Of a stretch of 44,752 nt of DNA, positions 7,005-13,052 are shown piece by piece. This DNA comes from a virus. The position numbers and the translations under genes were made by a program. The notes under the pieces were generated by a model. The model saw only the letters and a program-made list of their open reading frames with translations. It did no database searches and was not told the DNA's origin. The stretch is from the IMG/VR virus record IMGVR_UViG_3300050821_009885, positions 1 through 44,752 of that record; one strand, given 5' to 3'. Each line of letters starts with the position of its first letter. The first letter of the stretch is position 1.

Positions 7005-7041
7005 GAATTGTCCCAACCCATGAGACAGTAGCTAACTCATC

Positions 7042-7200
7042 ATGGGCAGACCTAGAAAAAAGCTCTTCTTGACCACAGTGGTGGACAGGGACCTGTACGA
7101 GAAGGCCAAGCGGGTGGCCAAGTTCGAGGACCGCACTGTGGCCGCGATGCTCAGGCGGATGATCGCCGAGCTGCCGGAGCCCGAGCTCAAGGCGTCTTAG
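7042..7200 (+). CDS. Ribbon-helix-helix regulator (52 aa)
   Basis: The protein reads MGRPRKKLFLTTVVDRDLYEK and onward. It has a basic arm, a strand (LFLTTVVD) and two helices separated by the turn FEDRTVAA, ending in LRRMIAELP, a typical CopG/Arc-type fold. Such proteins bind DNA as dimers through the strand. It opens the rightward unit and stops two bases before the GTG of the RepA-like ATPase, so it probably controls that gene and perhaps the divergent operon. No clear Shine-Dalgarno site is visible before the ATG. Confidence 0.72.
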   Translation: MGRPRKKLFLTTVVDRDLYEKAKRVAKFEDRTVAAMLRRMIAELPEPELKAS

Positions 7201-7202
7201 CG

Positions 7203-8264
7203 GTGGCCATCCCCACCCCGTCGGAGGGGACACCCTCGCCGGTCACGCTCGTCAAGCAGAGGCCCGAGCGCCCTACGGGCCTGAACATCGTCGGAGCCGA
7301 CGATCTCTTCGCACCACTGCCTCCGGTCGAGTGGATGTGCCGGTCTCTGCTGCTGGCCCCTGGCGCTCCCACGATGTTCGCCGGCTACGGCTACAGCGGC
7401 AAGAGCATCGCGCTGCAGTCGCTGGCGATGTCAGTCGCTGGAGGCATCGTGCTCTGGGGAACGTTTGGGGTCCGGCGAGGTCGAGTCCTGCACCTCGACT
7501 ACGAGCAAGGCAGGCGTATCACAGCCGAACGCTACCAGCGGATGGCCTTCGCGGCGGGTCTAGACCCTGCGGGCCTCTCCGGGCAGCTCGATGTGGGCAT
7601 CCTGCCTAGCGTTGGACTCACAGCGGACCTGCTCTCGAGAGTGGCCGACGGGAGGGTGCTCGTGGTGGTCGATTCCTGGCGCGCAGCGCACCCTGGAATC
7701 GACGAGAATAGCAGCGACGTCCGTAAGACCCTGGACGCGATGGGAGTCGCCAGCGAGCGAACTGGAGCGATGTTCGTGGTGCTGCACCATACCCGCAAGC
7801 CGTCCAAGGACGCCGCCGGTGGAAGCAAGATGGCCATCCGGGGGAGCAGCGGGTTCTACGACGGGTGCCAGACGATCTACCTGTTCGACGGAGAGACCGT
7901 AGGTCGACCCACCGTCACCCTCGAGAAGGACCGCATCAGCGGCCAGTCGATGGAGCCGTTTGTTCTGGTGGTCGAGGACACCGACGACGGTGCGGGACTG
8001 AGAGTACGCCATGAAAGTATGGAGGAACCGGTGAAAGAACATCCCGCCGAGACGTTTGCCAAAACGAGTGCCCTGGTCGTGGAGCTTCTCAAGAGGTCGC
8101 CAGGCATGAGCGCCAGCAAGCTCGCCGAGGTCACCGAGAAGCGAAAGGCCCACGTGCTCGCCGTCATCCAGTCGCTCATCGCGGAAGGCGAACTCGTCCA
8201 GGTGGGCAAAGGACCCATGACCCGCCTCTACACCAAGGGCGCGCAGCCGGAGGCTCCGTTTTGA
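7203..8264 (+). CDS. RepA-like AAA ATPase/helicase with C-terminal winged helix
   Basis: 353 residues. The N-terminal ATPase domain has Walker A GYGYSGKS (61-68), VLHLDYEQG (about 95), a Walker B strand VLVVVDSW (about 150) and LHHTRKP with a sensor His (about 194), as in RepA/DnaB-related hexameric helicases of plasmids and phages. The last 80 residues (SALVVELLKRSPGMSASKLAEVTEKRKAHVLAVIQSLIAEGELV) form a winged helix that could read DNA. The GTG start lies 2 bases after the RHH stop. The gene ends four bases before a set of GGAACC-type repeats, so it is the likely initiator helicase for that origin. Confidence 0.82.
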   Translation: MAIPTPSEGTPSPVTLVKQRPERPTGLNIVGADDLFAPLPPVEWMCRSLLLAPGAPTMFAGYGYSGKSIALQSLAMSVAGGIVLWGTFGVRRGRVLHLDYEQGRRITAERYQRMAFAAGLDPAGLSGQLDVGILPSVGLTADLLSRVADGRVLVVVDSWRAAHPGIDENSSDVRKTLDAMGVASERTGAMFVVLHHTRKPSKDAAGGSKMAIRGSSGFYDGCQTIYLFDGETVGRPTVTLEKDRISGQSMEPFVLVVEDTDDGAGLRVRHESMEEPVKEHPAETFAKTSALVVELLKRSPGMSASKLAEVTEKRKAHVLAVIQSLIAEGELVQVGKGPMTRLYTKGAQPEAPF

Positions 8265-8267
8265 ATC

Positions 8268-8450
8268 GGAACGGTTCCACCGGTTCCCTTATGACGCACC
8301 GGAACCTTCGGAACCGGAGTGCCAATCGGTTCCTCGGTTCCGGGCCCCCCATAGGGGGCCGGAGGAACTGATGGGCACCGGCGGACCGATAACACGGTGC
8401 GTTATGTTTTATAATACTTTTCACTACATATATATACATGAAAATAGGGC
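8268..8450. other. Probable replication origin: iteron-like repeats plus AT-rich unwinding stretch
   Basis: Between 8268 and 8343 the motif GGTTCC or its complement GGAACC occurs repeatedly: GGAACGGTTCC (8268-8278), CCGGTTCC (8280-8287), CCGGAACC (8299-8306), CGGAACCGG (8309-8317), CGGTTCC (8327-8333) and CGGTTCCGG (8335-8343). A hairpin with arms GGCCCCC/GGGGGCC follows (8343-8360). Then 8401-8447 is about 80% A+T in an otherwise GC-rich window and contains a perfect TATAAT (8410-8415). Iterons next to an AT-rich stretch, directly after a RepA-like helicase gene, is the classic layout of an initiator-dependent origin. No DnaA box was recognised. Confidence 0.7.
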
Positions 8451-8507
8451 CGTGCCATCCATCCCCCTCCCCGCAACTCGAGCCGCAAAAACGATGGCAC
8501 GCGTGTC

Positions 8508-8536
8508 TTGACCAAAAGGGGCAGCAATGGTATCTA
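8508..8536 (+). promoter_or_regulatory. Candidate sigma-70-type promoter into the 98-bp repeat
   Basis: TTGACC (8508-8513) matches the -35 box in five of six positions. After a 17-base spacer comes TATCTA (8531-8536), a weak -10 box inside the repeated segment. Transcription would begin near 8543, almost on the ATG of the RHH reading at 8544, so that message could be nearly leaderless. Prediction only. Confidence 0.35.
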
Positions 8537-8624
8537 CGAGCTCATGAGCCATCGAGAGGACCGAGTGCAGCTCAACGTATGGGTGAGTAGGGGTATGTGT
8601 GAGGAATTGAGGAGAGAGGGGGAG
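8527..8624 (+). repeat. 98-bp perfect inverted repeat, copy 1
   Basis: Bases 8527-8624 are identical to the reverse complement of 44655-44752, the last 98 bases of the window, and the two diverge immediately after. The segment carries the start and first 27 codons of an RHH gene. At the other copy that gene is intact. At this copy it runs into unrelated sequence. Confidence 0.95.
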
Positions 8625-8687
8625 AGACCCGCCCCTTCTCCAGCACCGTCCGCCTCCGCGGCCCATCCAAGCGCCTCGACGCGATGA
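8544..8687 (+). pseudogene. RHH protein start fused to unrelated sequence
   Basis: The first 27 codons (MSHREDRVQLNVWVSRGM...) are identical to the intact RHH gene at 44565-44735. After the repeat ends at 8624 the frame continues for 20 codons rich in Pro, Ala and Ser and stops at 8685-8687. The second helix of the RHH fold is lost, so the product should not work. It is a chimera from recombination, or an assembly join. Confidence 0.6.
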
Positions 8688-8800
8688 TCGACACGCTGCG
8701 AGCGGCCAAGGGGCTTCCGAGGTCGAGCGATACGCTGATGGCGAAGGTGGGCGAGGTGATGCAGCAGGGGCGGGAGAGGAAGGAGCGGGAAGGAAGATGA
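8603..8800 (+). pseudogene. RHH gene lacking its start
   Basis: In another frame from the chimera, 8603-8800 is open. From about 8640 it encodes STVRLRGPSKRLDAMIDTL and onward, a strand plus two helices like the RHH protein at 223-390. There is no ATG, GTG or TTG before the strand. The first usable Met is at 8684, inside helix one. The true 5' end appears to have been replaced by the 98-bp repeat. Its stop overlaps the next ATG (8797), so it was once, or elsewhere is, the first gene of the rightward accessory run. Confidence 0.55.
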
Positions 8801-9018
8801 CGCGAGAAGAGCTGATTGCGACGTTCGCGGTTCAGATGACCGTGGCGCAGATGGCCGACGATGACGGTGCCACGATGATGGCCGTAATCAACAAGCTGAT
8901 CGATGACGCGGAGAGGCGAGGTCGAGACGAGGCAGCGAAAGAACCTCGTCATGGGTGCCTCGGCTGCGCAATGGTCGACGGTAAGTGCCCGCACTGCGGG
9001 AATCAGGCGATGCCATGA
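8797..9018 (+). CDS. Small protein with C-terminal zinc ribbon (73 aa)
   Basis: The N-terminal two thirds are helical and acidic (MTREELIATFAVQMTVAQMADDDGA...). The end has CLGCAMVDGKCPHCG, two CxxC pairs that fit a small zinc site. ATGA overlaps on both sides place it firmly in the coupled run. No known family recognised. Confidence 0.6.
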   Translation: MTREELIATFAVQMTVAQMADDDGATMMAVINKLIDDAERRGRDEAAKEPRHGCLGCAMVDGKCPHCGNQAMP

Positions 9019-9338
9019 CCCCGGTAGAGGTTCTCAGGAAGGCGCGGGAGCTGATCTCGACGCCGGATAGGTGGACGAAAGGGTACTTCGCGCACGACCT
9101 GGTCGGGACCGATGTGGAGCCCCATGAGGATGGCGCCGTTTGCTTCTGCGCTCTTGGCGCATTGGGCGTCAGTTCCTACTACGAGCCAGTGTCGTGGATA
9201 GACGGGGCCATTGAGCTTCTGGAGACGACCATCGGATGCCACGACCTGGGAGAGTGGAACGACGCCCCCGAACGCACCCACGTCGATATTTTGGCCGCAT
9301 TCGACGAGGCCATCCGACGCGCCGAGGCATCGCTATGA
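9015..9338 (+). CDS. DUF6197-like protein (107 aa)
   Basis: Begins MTPVEVLRKARELISTPDRWTKG, followed by FAHDLVGTDVEP, AVCFCALGALG and a C-terminal WNDAPERTHVDILAAFDEAI. This order, a starting helix, WTKG, a [CW]CALGAL-type core and a late ND followed by a helix, matches the DUF6197 family common in phages and actinobacteria. Its function is unknown. The ATG at 9015 overlaps the previous stop; an upstream in-frame ATG at 8985 would overlap more. Confidence 0.65.
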   Translation: MTPVEVLRKARELISTPDRWTKGYFAHDLVGTDVEPHEDGAVCFCALGALGVSSYYEPVSWIDGAIELLETTIGCHDLGEWNDAPERTHVDILAAFDEAIRRAEASL

Positions 9339-9376
9339 CCGATCCCACGAAGCGGCTGGAGGCGAGGGCGCCATGA
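9335..9376 (+). CDS. Very short coupled reading (13 aa)
   Basis: ATG at 9335 overlaps the preceding stop and its own stop at 9374-9376 overlaps the next ATG. It may be a remnant of a deleted gene, or a short reading that carries ribosomes to the next start. No functional claim. Confidence 0.25.
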   Translation: MTDPTKRLEARAP

Positions 9377-9606
9377 AGGTCAAAGGCGTAAAGGCGACGG
9401 GGTTCTCTCGCGGACAGAGCCGACAGGCTCCGGAAATTGAGATGCATTCTGGATGCGAGTGCGTCACCCGTCGAGGATCCGGTCTCGAATACACCGTAAG
9501 CCTGTCTGGCAATCTCGGCTCAATCCGCCTGACGTTGGACGAAGCCGAGGTGCGCGATTGGCACATGCGGCTCTCGCGCGCACTGGCCGCATTGGAGCCG
9601 CGATGA
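9373..9606 (+). CDS. Hypothetical protein (77 aa)
   Basis: Begins MKVKGVKATGFSRGQS. A beta-rich middle (LEYTVSLSGNLGSIRLTLDEAEV) is followed by a helix (RDWHMRLSRALAAL). Small alpha/beta protein, not recognised. ATGA overlaps on both sides. Confidence 0.5.
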   Translation: MKVKGVKATGFSRGQSRQAPEIEMHSGCECVTRRGSGLEYTVSLSGNLGSIRLTLDEAEVRDWHMRLSRALAALEPR

Positions 9607-9695
9607 CCCTCGCGCAGACCGGGTCGACGCGTTGGCCTCCGCAAGAGACCGACCCTGACAAGCTCCCCACCCCCGACTCCGGAGGTGCGAAGTGA
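9603..9695 (+). CDS. Short protein ending GGAK (30 aa)
   Basis: ATG overlaps the previous stop. The 30-residue product is Pro/Thr-rich without a fold signal and ends SGGAK. Its last five codons carry the conserved junction GGAGGTGCGAAGTGA, which supplies the ribosome site and GTG start of the next gene. It may exist mainly as a coupling element. Confidence 0.4.
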   Translation: MTLAQTGSTRWPPQETDPDKLPTPDSGGAK

Positions 9696-9883
9696 CGAAC
9701 GTCACAGTCCAATGCCCTCAATGCGGCTTCACGGCTCGACGCGAGAAGGTCGGCACGTCATGGCGAGACACCGCACCGGCAACATGCCCGCACGACGGGA
9801 CGACGATGGTCAATCCGGAATACCGAACCGGCGACCGAGTAGGCATCAAGGGAACCGGTCGACAGGTCGGAGGCGCGAAGTGA
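9692..9883 (+). CDS. Small zinc-ribbon protein ending GGAK (63 aa)
   Basis: GTG start at 9692 in the GTGA junction. CPQCGFTARR near the N-terminus and TCPHDGTTM later form a plausible zinc ribbon. The middle (PEYRTGDRVGIKGTGRQ) looks like a small beta domain. It ends GGAK through the shared junction sequence. Function unknown. Confidence 0.5.
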   Translation: MTNVTVQCPQCGFTARREKVGTSWRDTAPATCPHDGTTMVNPEYRTGDRVGIKGTGRQVGGAK

Positions 9884-10059
9884 CTCCCACCGGCTATTGC
9901 CACTCTTGCCAAGGCGTCAACTGGCACGCCCCCGCCTGCCCGGAGTACCTCGCAGCGGAGCGGATGCGGATGGCGGGCCGCAAGAGGCCGCACGGCTCGA
10001 GCTCGTGCCGATGCGCTGGATGCGTGGCGTTTGATGAGAAGCTGGGAGGCGCGAAGTGA
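9880..10059 (+). CDS. Small Cys-rich protein ending GGAK (59 aa)
   Basis: GTG start at 9880. Two Cys groups, CHSCQGVNWHAPAC near the start and CRCAGC near the end, flank a basic middle, so a zinc-binding fold is likely. The end LGGAK is encoded by the junction repeat that starts the next gene. Not recognised. Confidence 0.5.
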   Translation: MTPTGYCHSCQGVNWHAPACPEYLAAERMRMAGRKRPHGSSSCRCAGCVAFDEKLGGAK

Positions 10060-10262
10060 AGCTCGCCGTTCTGCTCCTCCTCGCCGGCTGCGCATCGCCC
10101 CGGCCCGCGCCCGCCGATCACCCGTGGCCCATCCCGGTCGACTCCGACCCGTGCGTCACGGACTTCGACGACTGCGATTACGGGTACGCGTGGGAGGACG
10201 AGAAGCGAACGGACTGCGAGGCGCGGGTGTTGGTGCGATGCAAGGATGGAGGCGCGAAGTGA
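10056..10262 (+). CDS. Putative small lipoprotein ending GGAK (68 aa)
   Basis: GTG start at 10056. The N-terminus MKLAVLLLLAGCASPR is a short lipoprotein signal with lipobox LAGC, so the mature protein would be lipid-anchored at the Cys. The mature part is short and acidic with four further Cys residues that may pair as disulfides. Phage lipoproteins include spanins and superinfection-exclusion proteins. This one is far from the lysis genes, so exclusion is a reasonable guess only. Confidence 0.6.
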   Translation: MKLAVLLLLAGCASPRPAPADHPWPIPVDSDPCVTDFDDCDYGYAWEDEKRTDCEARVLVRCKDGGAK

Positions 10263-10474
10263 CCGCCGGAGGCTTCACCGTCTGGTCCCTCTGGCAGGGC
10301 AAGGTCGAGGTTCCGCCCGTCGTCCGTCACCAGGGCTGGCACGACGTCTCGCGAGACCTGGCGCGGGATTTCGCCAAGTACCTGAATCGCCACTACGGCC
10401 GCGAGGCGGGCGGCACCGGCCGGTACCTCGCGGGGCCTGTTGACCGGCCGCCGCCGGTGGATGCGTTTGAGTAG
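10259..10474 (+). CDS. Hypothetical protein (71 aa)
   Basis: GTG start at 10259 in the junction repeat. Begins VTAGGFTVWSLWQGKVEVPP, then a helix DVSRDLARDFAKYLNRHYG. Unlike its neighbours it ends PVDAFE rather than GGAK and is followed by a variant junction GGAGGAGCGAAG (10476-10487) before the next ATG. Confidence 0.5.
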   Translation: MTAGGFTVWSLWQGKVEVPPVVRHQGWHDVSRDLARDFAKYLNRHYGREAGGTGRYLAGPVDRPPPVDAFE

Positions 10475-10490
10475 AGGAGGAGCGAAGGTC

Positions 10491-10883
10491 ATGACACCGG
10501 TAGATCAGACAACGTTTGGGCATCCGGGCGGCAACTGCTTTTCAGCGTGCGTGGCGTCCTTGCTCGATCTATCCATCTCTGATGTTCCGTACTTTATGGG
10601 TAGTGACGACGATCCGAAAGGGGCATGGGCTGAGCGTTTGGACAACTGGCTTCGCCCGAGAGGTCTGTATGCCCTGCACTTCGAGGGCGACCCGACGATA
10701 GAGGATTACCCAACAATGCCAGGGTATTACATCCTCAATGTGAAGTCGCCGCGCGGCGATCATGCTGTGGTGGCACGGGGAAAACAGATGGTTCACGACC
10801 CCCATCCTGCACGGGATGCGATCGTGACCAAGGTTGACGGATTCGTTCTTCTCATCCCGCTCTTTGACGGAGGCGCGAAGTAG
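10491..10883 (+). CDS. Papain-like/C39-like cysteine peptidase fold protein ending GGAK
   Basis: 130 residues. GGNCFSACVASLLD puts a candidate catalytic Cys at 16 before a helix, RGDHAVV gives His 91, and VHDPHP gives Asp 103. This Cys-His-Asp order matches papain-like/C39-type peptidases, and small phage proteins of this kind are widespread. Substrate and role are unknown. Defence against host systems or processing of a peptide are possibilities. Ends DGGAK by the shared junction. The base composition is a little less GC-rich than its neighbours. Confidence 0.55.
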   Translation: MTPVDQTTFGHPGGNCFSACVASLLDLSISDVPYFMGSDDDPKGAWAERLDNWLRPRGLYALHFEGDPTIEDYPTMPGYYILNVKSPRGDHAVVARGKQMVHDPHPARDAIVTKVDGFVLLIPLFDGGAK

Positions 10884-10885
10884 CC

Positions 10886-12223
10886 ATGGCTGACAAGCAT
10901 TACGACTCGTTTCCGGCAGAGATAGTTGCGCTCAAGCGAGACCTCGCCGCAGCCCGCGAGCAGGCGCGGACGGCGGAGGAAAACAGCGATGTCTGCGAAG
11001 GCGCACTCGACATCGCGATGCAGCGCGAAGAGGCCATGCTTCGTCTGTTCGACCCGGACGAGAAGAGAGTCGAAGAGGTGCTCGCCATTCGGGGCAAGTG
11101 CGTGTCCTCGTCTCCGCTGCGTGAGCAGCTCGCCGAACGCGACGCGCGCATCGAAAAGCTCGCCGAGATGTTCGACGAGTCCAGCCCGTGCAATGACGAT
11201 TGCGCATTTGCGGCGATCGCGTCCTGGGTCTTGCCGGAGGACCGGAAGCGGGTGCACGAGATGCGGGACCTGCTTCGCGAACAGCTCGCCGCAGCCCGCG
11301 AGCAGGCGCGGACGGCGGAGCGCAAGTGGCAAGAGTATGAGCGCGACTACATCCTCCCGTGCTTTCGATGGGCCAAGGAGATGGGCTTCGACCTCGAGAA
11401 GCTTGTGCACGAGCGCGCTGGGAAGAACTGCGTCGTGCTGTTCGTAGAGGAGATACGCTCGCAGCTCGCCGCCCGAGACGCGGAGGTTGGATCGTACCGC
11501 ATAGCTTTGGCCGACATCGCGGAGGACTGTGGACCGCTAAAGCCGTACGTGGCGAACGAGGCGCAGGGCGCATTGGCCGGCGTCCTGGCCGTAGCTGAGA
11601 ACGCGTTGCGGGCCTATTCGGACAGGCATCCAGCCTCCCCTCCCACTCCTACGCAGGACCGGAGCGGGAGGGAGGAGGCGGACACCTGTTGCGGGCGCCC
11701 CATGACGACGAATCAGGAGCGCCCTGGATACATGGTCTGCGCGGTGTGCGGAACGCACTGGCCGTTGGCAAAACAGACTGCCCAGCCCGAGCCCGCACCG
11801 GGCGTCAACTCGCCCATCCTCGGTGGCCCCGTCCACATCTCGCCCCCGCCCGATGCCAAGGCCGCGCCGGAGCGAATGACCGTGGCGCGCTACCTGGATG
11901 GCAGCACGTCGCTCTGGGCGGACACCATCGGCTCGGGCTGGAAGGAGCATTACGTCCGCTCCGATCTGCACGCCGCGGCCATCGCCCGCGCTGAGGCGCT
12001 CGAGAAGGCGCTGCGGTCGCTCGTAGACACGCTACCCCGCTGCGACCAGCACCCGGATCGACCGGCGACTCGCGCATGGGTGCGCGGCGCTGGCCGGTAC
12101 TGCGACGAGTGCGGCTTGAAGCATGAGCCGAATCCGGTGCACGAGTACCCACGCGCGCAGCCTCTCCGCAACGCCATCGCCCTCCTCGACCCTGCCCGTA
12201 CCGGCCCGGAGAAATCGACATGA
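10886..12223 (+). CDS. Large coiled-coil protein with Cys motifs (445 aa)
   Basis: Begins MADKHYDSFPAEIVALKRDLAAAREQARTAEE. The first 230 residues are rich in heptad-like Ala/Glu/Arg helices typical of coiled coils and include a duplicated block LAAAREQARTAE. CCGRPMTTN...CAVCG (about 265-290) suggests a zinc ribbon, and CDQHPDR...YCDECG (about 395-415) a second. The region between is Pro-rich. A composite accessory protein with no known family. ATG follows the last GGAK junction by three bases and the stop overlaps the next ATG. Confidence 0.6.
   Translation: MADKHYDSFPAEIVALKRDLAAAREQARTAEENSDVCEGALDIAMQREEAMLRLFDPDEKRVEEVLAIRGKCVSSSPLREQLAERDARIEKLAEMFDESSPCNDDCAFAAIASWVLPEDRKRVHEMRDLLREQLAAAREQARTAERKWQEYERDYILPCFRWAKEMGFDLEKLVHERAGKNCVVLFVEEIRSQLAARDAEVGSYRIALADIAEDCGPLKPYVANEAQGALAGVLAVAENALRAYSDRHPASPPTPTQDRSGREEADTCCGRPMTTNQERPGYMVCAVCGTHWPLAKQTAQPEPAPGVNSPILGGPVHISPPPDAKAAPERMTVARYLDGSTSLWADTIGSGWKEHYVRSDLHAAAIARAEALEKALRSLVDTLPRCDQHPDRPATRAWVRGAGRYCDECGLKHEPNPVHEYPRAQPLRNAIALLDPARTGPEKST
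10943..10978 (+). repeat. 36-bp direct repeat, copy 1
   Basis: Identical to 11285-11320. Both lie in the coiled-coil gene and encode the same LAAAREQARTAE segment in frame, indicating an internal duplication or gene conversion. Confidence 0.9.
11285..11320 (+). repeat. 36-bp direct repeat, copy 2
   Basis: Second exact copy of 10943-10978, 342 bases downstream. Because 342 is a multiple of three, both copies are read in the same frame. Recombination between them would delete 114 codons cleanly. Confidence 0.9.
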
Positions 12224-12417
12224 CCGTCGCCTGCGTACTCCTTGGCATCGCTGCGTTATTCATGACCGGCAGGTGGCTAGGCGCGCGTGAGCTCTATGAA
12301 GACGCCCGCATCGATCGAGACTTCTGGCGGCAGATGTACCGAAACGAAAGGTCGCACACGGAAGAGCTGCTGCAGATTGAGGTGGAGAGCCGTACCGGCC
12401 CGGAGGTGGGGAGGTGA
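12220..12417 (+). CDS. Small membrane-anchored protein (65 aa)
   Basis: ATG overlaps the previous stop. Residues 3-17 (VACVLLGIAALFMTG) are hydrophobic and fit one membrane segment. The rest (ARELYEDARIDRDFWRQMYRNERSHTEELLQ) is a charged helix likely on the inner face. Function unknown. Confidence 0.55.
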   Translation: MTVACVLLGIAALFMTGRWLGARELYEDARIDRDFWRQMYRNERSHTEELLQIEVESRTGPEVGR

Positions 12418-12617
12418 GCAAGCCGGCGCAGCTTGTCATCAAATTCTCAAGCGCCGCGCTACGAGACGAGTTCCGCGGATGGCTCAGCGACGGAGGGGGC
12501 GAGTACGGGTTCATGGGCGCACTGGAGATTCGCGGCGAGCCTCCCGTGGACATCGATTACGACGGCAACACGGTCACGGTCCGCTCTCGCGACGCGGCAC
12601 GGGGCGGAAGGGAGTGA
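12414..12617 (+). CDS. Hypothetical protein (67 aa)
   Basis: GTG start at 12414 overlapping the preceding stop. A short alpha/beta sequence (LVIKFSSAALRDEFRGWLSDGGGEYGFM...VDIDYDGNTVTVRSR) that could fold as a small single domain. No family recognised. Confidence 0.5.
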   Translation: MSKPAQLVIKFSSAALRDEFRGWLSDGGGEYGFMGALEIRGEPPVDIDYDGNTVTVRSRDAARGGRE

Positions 12618-12621
12618 AGAC

Positions 12622-12834
12622 GTGAAGACGCTTGGCGACGTGGAGAGCCTTGTGTTGGAGGCGTGGGGCGTAGGTATTCGGATCGATCGGGACTTGCCCA
12701 AGCTACAGGCGGCGTTGGTCGACTTGATCGACCGAGCGCGAGCTATGGACGGCGAGACCAAGCGCCTGCGCAACATTGTCGCCCTACAGGAGCGAGCCCT
12801 CGCCGGCTCAAGCGACGGAAGGCGGAGCGAATGA
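12622..12834 (+). CDS. Hypothetical helical protein (70 aa)
   Basis: GTG at 12622 is preceded by GGAAGGGAG. The product VKTLGDVESLVLEAWGVGI... then forms a long charged helix (LQAALVDLIDRARAMDGETKRLRNIVALQERALAG). Reading further upstream would overlap the previous gene out of phase. Unknown function. Confidence 0.5.
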   Translation: MKTLGDVESLVLEAWGVGIRIDRDLPKLQAALVDLIDRARAMDGETKRLRNIVALQERALAGSSDGRRSE

Positions 12835-13052
12835 AGCGTGAGGACGTGATCCGCGAGGTGCAGTCGATGATCACGTTCGGCGGCTACCAGGTTGCCAAGT
12901 CGATCGTGAAACTCGCAGATCAGCCGGCAGACACGTTCAAGCGGATCGGCTCGGCTCGGGCCTGTTTCAAGCGACCCATGAGTCAGCAGGAGGCCGCGCG
13001 TATTGTCGCGAAGGCGAAGGCCCGGATCGAGCTTGTCGATTCGACGGACTAA
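12831..13052 (+). CDS. Hypothetical protein (73 aa)
   Basis: ATG overlaps the stop of the previous gene. Begins MKREDVIREVQSMITFGGYQVAKSIV, then SQQEAARIVAKAKARIEL. All helical and basic, possibly nucleic-acid binding, but no motif proves it. It is the last gene of the rightward accessory run and its end overlaps the end of the endolysin gene by four bases, tail to tail. Confidence 0.5.
   Translation: MKREDVIREVQSMITFGGYQVAKSIVKLADQPADTFKRIGSARACFKRPMSQQEAARIVAKAKARIELVDSTD

Larger units (their letters stand above)
6862..7041. promoter_or_regulatory. Divergent control region between the leftward replication operon and the RHH/RepA-like genes
   Basis: A 180-base gap between diverging genes, long by the standards of this genome. 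It holds an 11-bp inverted repeat, two direct repeats and an AT-richer patch before the plus-strand RHH start. The RHH product next door is the obvious candidate to bind here. I see no strong consensus promoter on either strand. Confidence 0.55.
9681..10883 (+). repeat. Conserved gene-junction element GGAGGCGCGAAGTGA (five full copies, one variant)
   Basis: Copies lie at 9681-9695 (GGAGGTGCGAAGTGA), 9869-9883, 10045-10059, 10248-10262 and 10869-10883 (ending TAG instead of TGA). A variant, GGAGGAGCGAAG, is at 10476-10487. Each holds a GGAGG ribosome site, encodes the C-terminal GGAK of the upstream gene, and in four cases overlaps the next GTG start as GTGA. It resembles in principle the start-associated sequences of some mycobacteriophages and may be a site where cassettes are exchanged. 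Confidence 0.85.

Noticed and set aside
8268-8343. CRISPR-like repeats
   Set aside because: Units are only 6-9 bases, occur in both orientations and lack uniform spacers; this is an iteron pattern.
8343-8360. Hairpin GGCCCCC/GGGGGCC as a transcription terminator
   Set aside because: No T-run follows. It lies within the origin repeats and more likely belongs to that structure.
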